A stretch of DNA of 64,000 nucleotides from NCBI GenBank assembly GCA_009741485.1, contig CM019219.1:31181200-31245199 (forward strand), written 5' to 3'. Of the stretch, positions 52,472-64,000 are shown piece after piece; position 1 is the first letter of the stretch, and each line of letters opens with the position of its first letter. Under the pieces are notes generated by a model. That model did not search any database and had not been told where the DNA came from. It worked only from the letters and a program-made list of their open reading frames with translations. This stretch comes from Malurus cyaneus samueli (Eukaryota; Chordata; Aves; Passeriformes; Maluridae). The translations under genes were made by a program, and so were the position numbers.

Positions 52472-55400
52472 TGGATGAAGACTGGGAATGGGATCAGCTG
52501 AGTGCTGAATTCGGCAACCTGGGCAGCAGCGGCTATGAGTGCCTGGAGGCTTTCCTAGGTGACAAGGCTACATTGTGAGCTCTCTCCTTTGGGCTGCCTA
52601 TGTATTTGAGTAAGCACTGTGTCGCTTCACTGTACAGGGCAAGGTGCATCTGCTGCTGATACACTGGAGGGCCGTAGAAGCAGAGGAATCTGGTGGTAAT
52701 CACCTGTCATGTGTTGTTCGTCTGGTAGAGCAGTGCAGTGGCTGGCATGCAGGGTTTAGTTTAAATTGGCAATGCACAGGAGAGATGCAATGAAAATAAC
52801 TTGCCTGGATAAACTGGCTGGATAAATGACCCCGAAAGCGCCACACCAAAAAGTTAACATCTCCCCTGTGCAGAGCACTCCACCTACAATGAGGAGTGTT
52901 CCTCGTGTTCTTCTCAGAACCAGCTTGTGTTATTTGTTTGTGATGTAATGAAGGGCTAAGGTTTTTCTGGTGTATTTCTAAGTGAGGTAACAAAGAGCTC
53001 AAGAACATGGATCAGGACTGCATGGATGTTCAGAAAGGTAGGAATATTTGTTATGCTCCGGAGGGGTAAGAATGTAGATCAAGCAGAGACAATTGAACAA
53101 ATATTTAACAGGGAGTGGCTCTGAAGTTTAGAGTTAAAAATACCAAAAAAAATCACTGGGTATAGAAGAGACGAATAAAAGATGTGGTGCAACATAGTGT
53201 CAGAAATAAGCCAGCGCTTTTCCTCGCTTGTTTCTACAGCAGAATTCAAAAAGCAGAATGAGGCTGTGAGCCACTTTGCAGAGGGAGAATCCTTGCCAAT
53301 ATACCAGGATGACCAGAACGATGCAGGGGGCTCAGCAAGTGTGCAATTAGAGCAGCAGTGGATGGGACGAATGTGAAAGTGAGCATAGAACGGAGATCAG
53401 TTGTTATAAGGGGGAAAAAAAAGGAGATTAAATTGGTTTGCTGTAAAATGCTTCCTGCGAATTATTTAATTCTTCAGGGGGGGGCGAAAGCACTATTCAC
53501 GTTTTGCATTTGCATGAACAGAAATCTGACAGTGGCATATTAAAAATCAAGTAGGACAAAGAAGGGAATATATCTTTGTGAAGTTGGGGCCTTAGTGGCA
53601 TGCGGAGGTGGGCGAGGCTGAATGCTGCCATCTGAGAGCAGAGACAGAAGGTATTGTACCTGCGTACAGAATGTCTTGGTGACTATACCAGAAGAGAAGA
53701 AGCCTTTTTATTCCTCTGGCTGTCTCACCCGCACTGAACTATATTTAGCAGGGCTGGGTGATCTGGAAGAGTTTGAGAGTTTCTGATTTCGATGCGTCCA
53801 CCGCACCAGCGCTGAGCTTTTGGAAGTTCTGTAGTGCTCGCCTCCACACCCAGTGAGCATCACCACCTCCTTACTCCTCGAGATCTCTTTGTGCCAAAAA
53901 CCAGACAGCAGCGTCACCTCTTTGAATTAAGAGACAATCTTTTCTCTGTGGAGTGGCACGGTAGATATACAGGGCGCCTAATAGAAGGAGGGACCCAGCA
54001 ATTAAATGCAAAAAACCACCCACTGATTAAAGGAGGCAGTTATCCAAGGTGCCATGGACCTTCTGCTGGATAATATTCACATGTCTGTCTGAATTATTTA
54101 CTGGCTTGTAATGTGACTCTCTTCTCTTGTGCGTTCGGTGGTTACTGAGGGTCACACTGATGGAACTCCTGTCCTGTATCCCGATGTGTCCAGCCTCCTG
54201 TCCTCTGCAGCAACCAACTCAGCTTTTAACAATCTGGTTGCTGTATTGCGGTAAAGGACCACAGAGGATGAGCTTGTAGAGAAATCAGATGCTTGATTTA
54301 ATATTCTTAATTTGTATCTGGTATCCTCATGTATTGAGGATAGGCCTGGAGTTATTGGTCCTTTAATTCGCTGAAAGGCGCTTTATTCTTGTCTGAAAGA
54401 TGTGCAAAAATCTGGTAACCTCCAAGTGCACTTGTATTTGTTTCTTAGTTCAGAATGTCTTCACCATGGCAACTGGTTTGATTTCCTGAAGCGCATGAAT
54501 TTTCATGGATTGTGATGGGGGGGGAGTGGACCAAAAACTGTGAGCTAAAGCAAGGTTTGCAGCGTGGCGTGGCAGAGCACCAAGTAAATTTGTCTTGTGA
54601 GGGAGGGGAACCCTGGAGAGAGGGATTCAGCTGAACAAAGGCCTGCACCCAGCCCCAAACAGTTATATTTAAAAAATCCAGCCTGACAGATTAATTTAAT
54701 TATGGCTGATGTCACCCTCCCATGGCTGCATCACCCTCTGGCAGTGAGGTGGCTTGCTCAATTTTACGAAGAGCTGAGATTTCATATGGCAGCAGAGAGA
54801 AGGAGCATTGCTGAAAACTTGTGCTGTCCCACCTGTGGAGGTCAGGAGGTGTGGATGGGACCATGAAATGCCCTCTGAAACCGCTGGGGAGAGGCTGGAG
54901 TAGGCATGAGAGAGAGGGCAGAGCTCAAATGATGTTGAGAATCAGGCAGAAACAAACAGGCAGTGCCAAACAAGGACAGGTCCGGAGGAGCGGTGGCACT
55001 GGGTGGGATGGCAAAGTGCCTCAATCAGCCCACAGGCTGGGTTTGGTGAGGTGACTGCCCAGATAGTCAGGCTTGTGGATGAAAAAAAAAGCCAATACTT
55101 CAATAAAGCTCTGACTACCTTAGCTGAAGGATTTGTCCAATTTTAGGTGCTTGGATGGTGCAGAGCCCAAGGGACAACAATTGAAATAATTGGAGGGTAG
55201 AAATCGTCTGCAGGCTGCAGCTGAAAGTTATTTTGAGGTTAGTGAGGGGAAGGAGGGTAGCACATCAGAAAAGCTTTGAAGCATGGGAATGCTTTTGCCA
55301 GTAGTGGATGATGCAATGATAACAATGGCTTAAATTGCAGCAAGGGATTAGGAAAATTTTGTGAAGGGAAGGATAAGGAAGCATTGCTCTAGAGGAGCTG

Positions 55401-57846
55401 AGGAAAGGAGGTCCTGGTTTGTTTGAGGAAGCAAGCCACCACTTGGAGAAGGAGAAGGTGGTGGAATCATGACTTCACTGGTCCTTTTTCAGCTTGCACT
55501 TCATGGTTCTGCGTGGAATGTGTGCAGAACACCCGTGAGATGGGATCTGTGGATGTATCGAAGAGCTTCTTGCATTATGTGTGCAATTTACTATGGCGAA
55601 AATAAATACAAAGGAAACCTCCACGCAACCTTGGATCTTTCTCTTGAGCTTGCTGCCTTCATGTGGCGGGCTTGCCAGAGTTATGATTATTCTGTCTAAG
55701 GACTTGCACAGTGATTTCATTGTAGGGATTTTCCTTCGTACGAGGAGAGCCGTGAACTTGGGATCTCCCAAGAGAGAGGCACTGGGTTTATGACACAAAT
55801 TTTCCCTCCTGAAGTCTGCCTGCTTTATCCCTAAGGAGATGAGAAAAGGTCTCTGCTGCGCCTTTTAAATCTGCAGAGGCTGAAGAAAAGAAGGAAGGCT
55901 GTTCCTGTGTTATCAGGGGAAGGGTTGGATGCTTATGGGCATGGAGAGCCACTCAACCAGCTGCACCTTGCAGACAATTGATATGCGGCCTTGTGGCTGG
56001 TGCTGGTGGTGAACAGCCCAGTGACAACTGCTTCTCTGTCCTTCCCTACCCTCCACGTGTGACTCTGCATGATGTCTTTATCCTGTAGCACTGAAACAGT
56101 TTTGGAAAAGCATTGGATCGTCAGCTAGCATTCTTTTAAAAGCCTGGAAAAGAACTAATTTAGGGGGGATTGGGAAGGCGGGAAGAGCACCTCTCTGGAT
56201 GAGTGCCTTACACCGCTTTCCTACGCTTCTCATGCTTATCCTGGCAAGCTTCCAACCATTAAACCTCTGACAGATAATCTTTGGTGGAGTGGTGTCCGGT
56301 ATGAATAATACAGGAATCAGGTATGTTTTTTTGGCACCAAATTGTGTCAGAAAAATATTTTTGAAAGTCAAAAATAGAAGGAAAAGAATCTATTAATTGA
56401 ACAAGTCACAAGATCTTGATACTTGCCTGCTGACTCATCTTCTGGAGCCACCAAGGCTTTGGTTTGGGGTTTGCCTGTCATATGTTGGGAGAGTTTGGGT
56501 CACAGCTGGAAGGGCTTGGTGACTTTTTGGGATGAAAAGAGAGCTCTGCCACAAATACTGCAACCTGAGAAGTGTGGCAGCTGGGGAATAACAGCCTTCT
56601 GGAGAGGTCCTGGCAGTCTCGTCTGTGTGGGAGGCTGCAGGACTGAGGGTAATAGCAGAAGTGGATCCCAAAAGAGCAGGGTTGGAAGCTGTGGTTGTGC
56701 AGCAAAGGAGGTTAATCAGAAACTCAGATGGACAAGAGGACGAGTTGTGCTGAGTTCAGCAGACTCTCTTAGAGCCACAATGTTTTTAGGTTTACTTCAT
56801 GTTCAAAATTAATTTTTTAGAGATTTTTTAATCTGTCCAGGTTTTTCCCATTTCCTCATCAATCTTTTTTGCTGGTACTGGTATCAGTAATCCGCACTCT
56901 GCTGTGTCTGGCATGGGAACTGCAGTTGTGCTTTAGCCAGATTATTTGGAAGGTGATTGCTCTCTGCTCTTCTGCTCCTTTCCATCCAGCTGTGAATGTG
57001 TATAGCAAGCTTATTCACATATATCATCCCTTTGAGATGAAAAATATCTCAGGAGTGCAGAGTCTGCAACAAAAGGTTTGTTTGCTCTGTGTTGAGGCCT
57101 CTTCAGAAACGCCGTAAATTTTTCTTCCTTGCTGTCAGCGGGTGCCTGGATTTTGTTTGTTCTCCCCTTCCCGAAGGGTAACAGTACCGGAAGCATGGAT
57201 TTCCGGGAATCTCCCGTTTTCTGAGCCAATTCCTTCATTCACGTTGTTCCCGATTGGGAACGCAGGGTTGCGCTGCCGCGGTCGACCTGGTGAGCGTTGT
57301 CACTTTGTGACAGTGCAGATGAAGCTGTAAAGCTCAGGCTCCTCCAAACCCGTTTAATCTCCTGGTTGGAGCTCTCCGTGTGCTGCTGTTGGCTGCCAGA
57401 CCCCAATTCCCAGCGGGGATTCTGTCAGAGTGATCTCCTGCTGTCCTATGGAGGCAGAGCCCACTGTGTTCAGCCTGAACACATCTCCTGGATGGATCTT
57501 GGGTGGATAAACCTTCCACCTGGGCAAAACAGCGGAGAAGGATTGCGGGCATCTCATCCTCAGCGTGGACTGTGCAGCAGGAATGACAGGAGCCATCCAC
57601 ATCTCCCGGAGCTGTGAGCCTCTTCCTCCCTTGCTCTCACAGTGTGATTTCTGTGTGATTCCAGAATGAAAACGGACCTCCTCAGCTCCTGCGGGCAGCG
57701 GTTGTGGGCGGATTGTCACAGCCTAATGACATTACACGGCAGCTTGCCCGCAGCGCTGTCACCGGGACAGTTTGTGCTGTTTGATCTATAAGCCCCGGCT
57801 AAGCCTGCTTCTGTGGCTGGATCAGCAGAATCCCCGCAGTCCAGCG

Positions 57847-57872
57847 AGTGTGTGTGTGTATGTGTGTGTGTG
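57847..57872. repeat. (GT)n microsatellite in the duplicated block
   Basis: Counterpart of 41376-41403, with one ta interruption in the GT run. Confidence 0.9.
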
Positions 57873-60605
57873 CACTCCTTTTATCCTGTGATATCACTGC
57901 CCTTTAGTGGAAATTTAATTGCGAGCATTGCAGTGAATTGTTGGTCCCTTGGCATTTCCGAAGCTCTCGCAGAGCGTCTTGGATTTTATTATTCAGGATG
58001 GGTTTTTTTTTTTTTTGGCTGACTACCGTAAACGACGTAAGGCTTTAAAAACTGATCAATAATCCTGATGGTAAGCAGCAAAATCCAGGCCAAGGAAGCG
58101 TGAGTGTGAGCCAGAGATTACGTGAAGAAGTTTTAAATACCTCTGACCCCTTCCTTTCCATGGACTTTTTTTGCCCTACGCTCCCAATGCTTCGCACGAA
58201 TCCATTAATATTTCTCATGCTTGTTGAGCCCATGACAGGTGATTTTAAAGCCCCAGTTTACGATGGCACTCCACTCTCATAGCGGAGCTGAAACACATCG
58301 GTGCTGTCATATGTGGATTAGCTTGGATTTATTCCTGTTGTTGCCAGGTTGGAATGCAGAGGTGCTGTCTCATTCCAGGAGGGGGCTGTCTGTAGGAAGT
58401 GGAACCCCCGAGGAGGACAGTTTGACACACACGCGAATCAGCAGCACGACATCATTCAGGCGCCTGTTTTAACTTCTTCATTGAGGAGTCACCTCTCCTT
58501 GCATCAGCAAACTGACTTTACAGGCTTAAAAAGAAGAATGTGAAAGAGCCATCCTGTTGATCTGTTGCTCTGCCTTGATAAGGAAGTTGTTGTGGTTAGG
58601 GGTTGGTATGGTAAGCAGTTTTGGCTCAAGTTGCAAGGGCGAGCGGTTTGTGTGTTGTGTCTCTCCCAACACAAGTCTTCAGCCTTACTCCTCAGAAAAT
58701 GGTTGTCTCATCCCAAGAGGATGCTGTGTAATTTGCTGGGTAATCAAGGGGAACGACCCTCAAGAAGAAGAGTTTCCAGCATCTGAACAGAATTGTCTGA
58801 ATGGAGAGAAATGGGGTTTAGAAATGACAGTGTGCTACTGGCTTTTCTTGGCTCAGAATATAATGACTTGGCGGGAAGCAGGTGGAAAACTTGCTTTCTG
58901 GGAGCTGCCACAGAGCTGCCTGCCTTCCATCATTACCTGAGTGTGTGTCCTTTGGACCAGTCCCACACAGGGAGAGTGAGGAGCACTTGGGCCTGTGGTA
59001 GTTGCAGGCTGGCCTGGAATATGGGTTATCATCATCCAGTTCTCTCCTTCTCTTGGAACTCATGGCTTTTGGGAAGGGCAGTGTGCTGTAGTCTGTGCCA
59101 TCCCTGCAGATCCTGGGCTGCTGCTGCGCACTCTCAGGCACCTGCTCTGTCCCCATGGGAGATGCAGGCATCCTTGCTGAACGTTCTGAGCCTTGGCGTG
59201 GTTTGAAAAGCAGGGTGCATCTGTGGAGGTTTGCTGGAGGTCGTGGGTCTGGGGTTAAAGTTAACATGCTCTTTCCTTATTCCATTCTAATTCATTTGGA
59301 AAGGCAGCAGGGAGACAGAGGGTACTTTGCACTCTAGTGCTTCCCTTGATGGGAGTTAGTAGCTTTCACGTTATAGTGGCTGATTCTGTAAGCTGACCTA
59401 CTCCCTCAGGTTCATTCTCATTTATAACACGTAAAAAAAATCCCAACCCCTCCTCTTATTTATCCCTGGGCATCCGAGGATAAATCCTTGCGTGTTTGGA
59501 TTATAGAATTACTGAGCTTTTGCTGCCTGGCCGTCCCACTCCAATCAAATGAACACGCACTGCGGGTGATTGCTTATCTCCTCCCTGCCTCCTCCTGGCT
59601 GCTCTGAGCCACGTTCCTTGTGTTCCGACCTTTGGCGGAAAGTGGAGCCTTGAGTGGAAAGGGACAGGAAGGATATCTGCAGTCTTCAGGTTGTTCTGAA
59701 GGGCGACAACTCCAGGTACCTTTTTCCTGGCGCAGAATAAAAAATGCTAGAGATCTTTCCAGGAGGCATTTCATAGCTGTGCTCCAGCCTCCTCTGAAAC
59801 GGAGCGTTTCCGTGTGCTGGGGAGAGGGTGGGATTATAAATATCTTTCTCGACTACTGCTGGCTTCTCCTCAAGATAAATAGAAGTGAAAGTCAAAAGAG
59901 AGGCTGGCTCTGCATTTTCTCTCTCGAGTCACGGGACCTGAGCACAGGATGCTGTGATGGGAGACACTTCCTGGTGTTTCAGGGGTCTTGAGGATTCTGG
60001 TGTTTCAGAGGTCTCTCTCCACACTGCCTGAGGCAGGTCTCAGATTTTGCAGTGATCTCCATGCTGGCGCGTGGCTTCTGTCGTGGAAGCCTCAGGGAGC
60101 ACTGGAGCATCGCTGAGATCAGCCTGAACAAGAGCAGAAAAAAGTGTCAGTGGTTGTCCTCTAAATCTTTAGCATGTTTACTTCCAGAAAGTAAAGCCAC
60201 ATTACCAGAAATCAATAGTTCTAGCAGCGTTCCTCCCTGGGAAACACACAGCTGCTTTGGACACGCGGGAGGTGGTGAATCTTATAAAAGCCGAGGAATA
60301 CAAAGAGCTTGGTCAAGGGCTTTGCTGCACTTTTAGCAGTGTACAGAATGGAGGGCCCTTGACCTGGCAGTCTTCTGGGTGCTGGATCATCCTTCATCTT
60401 TGATGTGCCCGAGGTATGTGAGGCAAGAGGGGCTGGGGGGGTTTTCTCATAACTAATTCTGCTTTGAAGACCTGTGTCTTAGTAAGAAAAAGTGTTGTGG
60501 TATGCAACAATAATATAAACAGACTCTTCCTTTGTGTTTTTGTGGAAGGTTTGACCTAGTGCTGCTCATGAGTCTGACACATCCAGCATTTCATTTGTTT
60601 TCTTC

Positions 60606-60915
60606 ATGGAATCCTGGACTGTTGGTTGGAGAGGACCTTCAAGACACCTTGTTCCACCTCTCTTGCCATGGACAGGGACACTTACACAGGTCACCTTCCC
60701 AATCCATAGCCTGGCTTGGACATTTCCAGGGATCAGGGGCAGCACAGCTTCTCTGAGGATGTGTGTCAGGGCCTCACCACTCTCACAGGAGAATTTTTCT
60801 AATCTCGAATCATGCTCCGGCAGGGAAAAGCCATTCTTCTTGTCCATCATTTCCATGCCCCTTGTCAAGTCCCTCTCCAGTGCCTTGGCCCTTTAGGCAT
60901 GGAGGGCCCTCTACA
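60606..60915 (-). mobile_element. CR1 fragment in the duplicated block
   Basis: The same insertion as 44289-44625, recognisable but with many small deletions. Confidence 0.88.
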
Positions 60916-62487
60916 AACCATAGTGCCTTGCTACAACACCTGCCACTCCTCTGTAGGAATGAGAGAGTGAGAGTGCTCTGTGAAGGAAATTATAAATATG
61001 AACAGCCATTGGGACAGGGACAGGTGATAAGGTTTGGAGTGCAGGGCTGATGGCAGAGTGCTGCTTCATCTGGGTCAGCCAAACAAAAGAGAAAGGTGAC
61101 CAACCCTTTTTACTACCACTTTATTAATGAGATTTTATCCTAATCCTCAAACGAACGTCGCAGGCTTTTGGGAACATAATTAATCTTAATTGTATAATCT
61201 TTATTGTATGAATGGAGTTTGGTATGCGTATCATTTTCTCTTCTCTCTCCCTCCTCTCTCGTTTGAGGTGCTTCTTAGCACAGCTTTCTTTCAACAGTGT
61301 GCTGCTTAGGATGACCCGGTGGAGCCAGTTCAGGTCCTGGAACAGTCCTGGGTTCTCTTGTCCCAAGACGGCAGGAGTCTTCCTATGGCACTTCCTTTAT
61401 GAGTGACAGCAAACCAGAATTGTCCCGAAAGAACTACTGGTCTCCTCTGGAAAAAAAAGGGTATTACAAACTAGAATACTCTGGAGAAACCAACAAAAGA
61501 GCAGTTGTGCCCAAATCAGTGCCAGGCAAGAGCAAATGCCTCTTTGGAGGAGGTGAAGTGCAGCCTTTCAGATGCTAAGTAGGTATTTGGGATTTCAGTC
61601 ATTCCCTCTGTGGAGGAATTGATGCACATTGGCTCTAGGAGGATTAATGTGGCTTTGCTTCATGCCTTCTGTAAGGCAGGAAGGGCTGTGGGACTGTGGC
61701 AACCACGCCTGCAGGGCAGATAGAAAATTGAATAGGAGGCAGATGGAATGGACATTTTGGGGATCTCCAAGGTGGGAGATGTCGCTATGCAGGTTCTCTG
61801 TGAACTCTTCAGGTTAAACAGAGCCCAATTAGCATCTCCACCGAGAAGCTTTTCCTGGGGCACAGCTGATGTCCCAGGTAGAGCAATTTCTGCTGCTTAA
61901 TGGACAGGAGGAGCATTTTACGCTTGGACACAATGCTTTTCCAGCATAACTTCTTGTAAGAAATTCTGAGTCATTTTTCGGTTGCTCTGTAGGTTGATAA
62001 TGGGCAAGAGCCCCCCGGGTGCGGAGTTGGCTTGCTTCCTTATTGCACTCAGTCTTTGCTGAACAAGACAGATTTGTTGAACAAAGCGGGGTCGTGCTGA
62101 TGTGGGGAGCCTGTCCTTAGCCTCTAGTTGAATTAGGACTGAGCTGTAACTGTTAAGTCCTGCGTCCTGTGGCCTGGATTGGTACAAACCTCCTGGCCTC
62201 AATCCTTGCTCCTTGCAGAGCCTGCAGCCTGAGAGCCACCCGGGGGTGGTGCCTCCCCACGCTCCTCAGTGACACAAGCAGCAAAACGGGAGTTTGAGCA
62301 GCTGCTGCTGTATGATAAAAGGATTCAAGTGCAGTCTTTAGAGGAAATAAATATAAAAACCAGTTTCATTTAAAGCAAACCGTCTGTGAGTGGAGGCTTT
62401 TGACAGGGCCAGCCTCTGCGAGAAGCCATGGGCCAGCCGCAGCTCCGTTTCTCTGGTGCCCTTCATATGTTTTCTTCTCCCTTTCAG

Positions 62488-62598
62488 CTCTCGAGAACTT
62501 CTACTTCGTGGCGGTGCAGCTGAACTCAGTGTCTCTCCCAGAGGTTCTCCTCGGATGCTCTGGCTACTAGCCACGTCTGGGCAGCTGTGCTTCTCTGA
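62488..62598 (+). pseudogene. ASCC1: Broken duplicate of the ASCC1 last exon
   Basis: It follows an intact ctttcag acceptor and aligns along its whole length with 46333-46449, but is 6 bases shorter. It has a base lost in the LFE codons, two lost near QLNSV, and single losses at the DAS, YYA and FS codons, so the frame is lost and an early tag stop appears. Without the other ASCC1 exons around it, it cannot encode the protein. It is probably an assembly product. Confidence 0.9.
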
Positions 62599-63020
62599 GG
62601 TGGCTGTGGTGGGTCTGCTCTGAGCATGAATCCTCAGTGAATGTTTTATAGGATCTGAATCTTGGATGGGAACTGGAACTCAAGCAGAGATGCTCATGAC
62701 CTCGGAGCATGGAGCCATAGCATTCTCTGCAGCTTTTCCTATACTGTTGCTGCCCTCTCCATGGGGATCGCAGGCTTTCCTCCTCCTCTCCCAAAATGTC
62801 ACCAAGTTGCTGTTGAATGTCTGTGGATTGTTTGCTTCTGAGAAACAACTAGAAGTATGGCTTTGGGGCACTGGGATGTTTTAAACATGCTGTATTCAGA
62901 GGAAGGAGTTTGTTCTTAAATAAGTATTTAAAACCAGAGAGCTCCCGGAGCACGATTTAACGATATTGAGGTCAGCATTGCTTGATTCGCAGCAGTTGCC
63001 TGTTGATGAGTAGATCTCCA

Positions 63021-63026
63021 AATAAA
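63021..63026 (+). other. Duplicate of the ASCC1 polyA hexamer
   Basis: The AATAAA and its immediate flank (tagatctccaaataaatta) are preserved in the degraded copy. Confidence 0.7.
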
Positions 63027-64000
63027 TTAATTCCCTTAAAAGCAAAGTGTTGATCTCCTGTTGCATTGATTGTTTCTGTAATTAAACTTCCAGCACACAA
63101 CTAGGATAATAAGAAAGCGTTGATGTAAGAGCTCTTTCCAGTGACCGTTTTGGCGTTCAAAAAACATATGCTTGTAGGTGGTTTCTCCAATTAAAAGCAA
63201 CACAAGCTCTTTGTTTATTGTGAATCCTTCAGAGATCTCAGACAGTTGTTTTCCTTAAATCTCCACGTTTGGTAAAAAGCGGCGCAGGCTTTCAACTTGC
63301 CTAGGATGAACACTTCGAAAAATGGAAGTGCTGGTGCTGGGTGTTCCGAGACAAAACAGTGCTGCTGCCCATTCCTAGTCTCTTCATGGATATGCAATCA
63401 CACTGGTAGAGGTGGAGGTGTCTCAGCTGGGAATAGGGATGCTCCAGCAGAACCCACCTGTCCTAGTGATCATTCTTAAGGGGTCTTCATCCATTTCCCC
63501 CTGCAGAGGGAGGTGGCTGTGTGGCACGCAAAACAAACTGGAGTCGTTCAAGGTAATGGGACTGCTTTCCTTTCTCCCCCAAATGTGTTGCTGTTTGCCT
63601 TTCCAGACCAAATTGGCCTGTCTGTTTCAAGCTGCTGCCAGCGCATCATAAATCACTGTGTCTTTGCCGGTTGCCCTTGGTTGTACCCAGTTACAATTTT
63701 TGTGTCCGTTTCCTCGGAGTCAAACGCCTCTGTGCTCTCCAAAAGCGCCTTCGAACGGTTCCTCAGCAGCAGAGCACACGCACACCTCAGGGAGGTGCTG
63801 AGAGCACTTAACACGGTTGCTGCATCTTTCCGATCAACGAAGAGGTACTGCAAATCTTGTCGGAACAGACCTGGGAGCTGCTCACGCAGCCGCAGGGAAG
63901 GGAGATGCCCTTGGAAGGCTTCTGCTGATGGGTTTTAACAGACTCTACCAAGAATTGAGGCAAACACGGATTTTGACAATTGGAGCGTATCCTCCTCCCA

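Larger units (their letters stand above)
52472..64000 (+). repeat. Degraded direct copy of 35562-47932
   Basis: The sequence follows 35562-47932 from start to end in the same orientation: last ASCC1 intron, CR1, (GT)n, last exon, polyA signal and flank. Paired landmarks are 35562/52472, 37781/54494, 41376/57847, 46333/62488 and 47932/64000. The offset shrinks steadily from 16910 to 16068, a net loss of about 840 bp made of many 1-3 base deletions with fewer insertions and substitutions. Some stretches are almost perfect (55205-55440, 58020-58130, 61490-61790), others very poor (52500-52800). It continues past the window. The pattern fits uncorrected long-read or falsely retained duplicate sequence better than an old segmental duplication. 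Confidence 0.95.

Noticed and set aside
52472..64000. A genuine second ASCC1 gene or ancient segmental duplication
   Set aside because: Only the last exon is present, the differences are mostly small deletions, quality is patchy, and the block starts exactly at an N gap inside SPOCK2.

Overview
The window is vertebrate nuclear DNA, almost certainly from a bird. Spliced genes with GT-AG introns sit among 3' fragments of CR1 LINEs, the dominant interspersed repeat of bird genomes, with small introns and GC-rich promoters. Four genes are recognised from their proteins, in the order DDIT4 (-), ANAPC16 (-), ASCC1 (+), SPOCK2 (+). This is the order and relative orientation I recall for human 10q22.1, so the block is conserved synteny. 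There is no prokaryotic operon, CRISPR array or novel defence system here.

Layout. 1-609: 5' part of DDIT4 (mTORC1 inhibitor REDD1), cut by the window edge, with a TATA/CCAAT promoter at about 680-750 and a GC-rich minisatellite behind it. 1.2-5.7 kb: intergenic. 5.7-12 kb: ANAPC16, a small anaphase-promoting-complex subunit, complete in three coding exons (110 aa). 11.65-12.5 kb: a CpG island, probably a shared promoter for ANAPC16 (leftward) and ASCC1 (rightward). 12.55-12.81 kb: a clean 64-bp x 4 tandem repeat. 13.7-46.9 kb: ASCC1, complete in nine coding exons (353 aa), with a KH fold and a 2H-phosphoesterase-like domain with both H-x-T motifs intact. 48.45-50.77 kb: a CpG-dense block of unknown identity. 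51.8-52.45 kb: three SPOCK2 (testican-2) exons, including a 9-nt microexon, running into a gap of 25 Ns.

The main structural surprise is the last 11.5 kb. From just after the N gap to the window end (52472-64000) the sequence repeats 35562-47932 in the same orientation. It contains the last ASCC1 intron, the last exon and the 3' flank, but is about 840 bp shorter because of very many scattered small deletions. The copied last exon is frameshifted. I read this as unpolished or falsely duplicated assembly sequence, not as a real second ASCC1 end. Single-base indels in the SPOCK2 exon before the gap, a lone N between two 120-bp copies at 21.6 kb, and the failure to find the upstream SPOCK2 exons point the same way.

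The genes do not form one pathway: DDIT4 restrains mTORC1 under stress, ANAPC16 acts in mitotic ubiquitination, ASCC1 belongs to the ASC-1 transcription and alkylation-repair complex, and SPOCK2 is a secreted matrix proteoglycan. The ANAPC16/ASCC1 head-to-head promoter is the only likely regulatory link.
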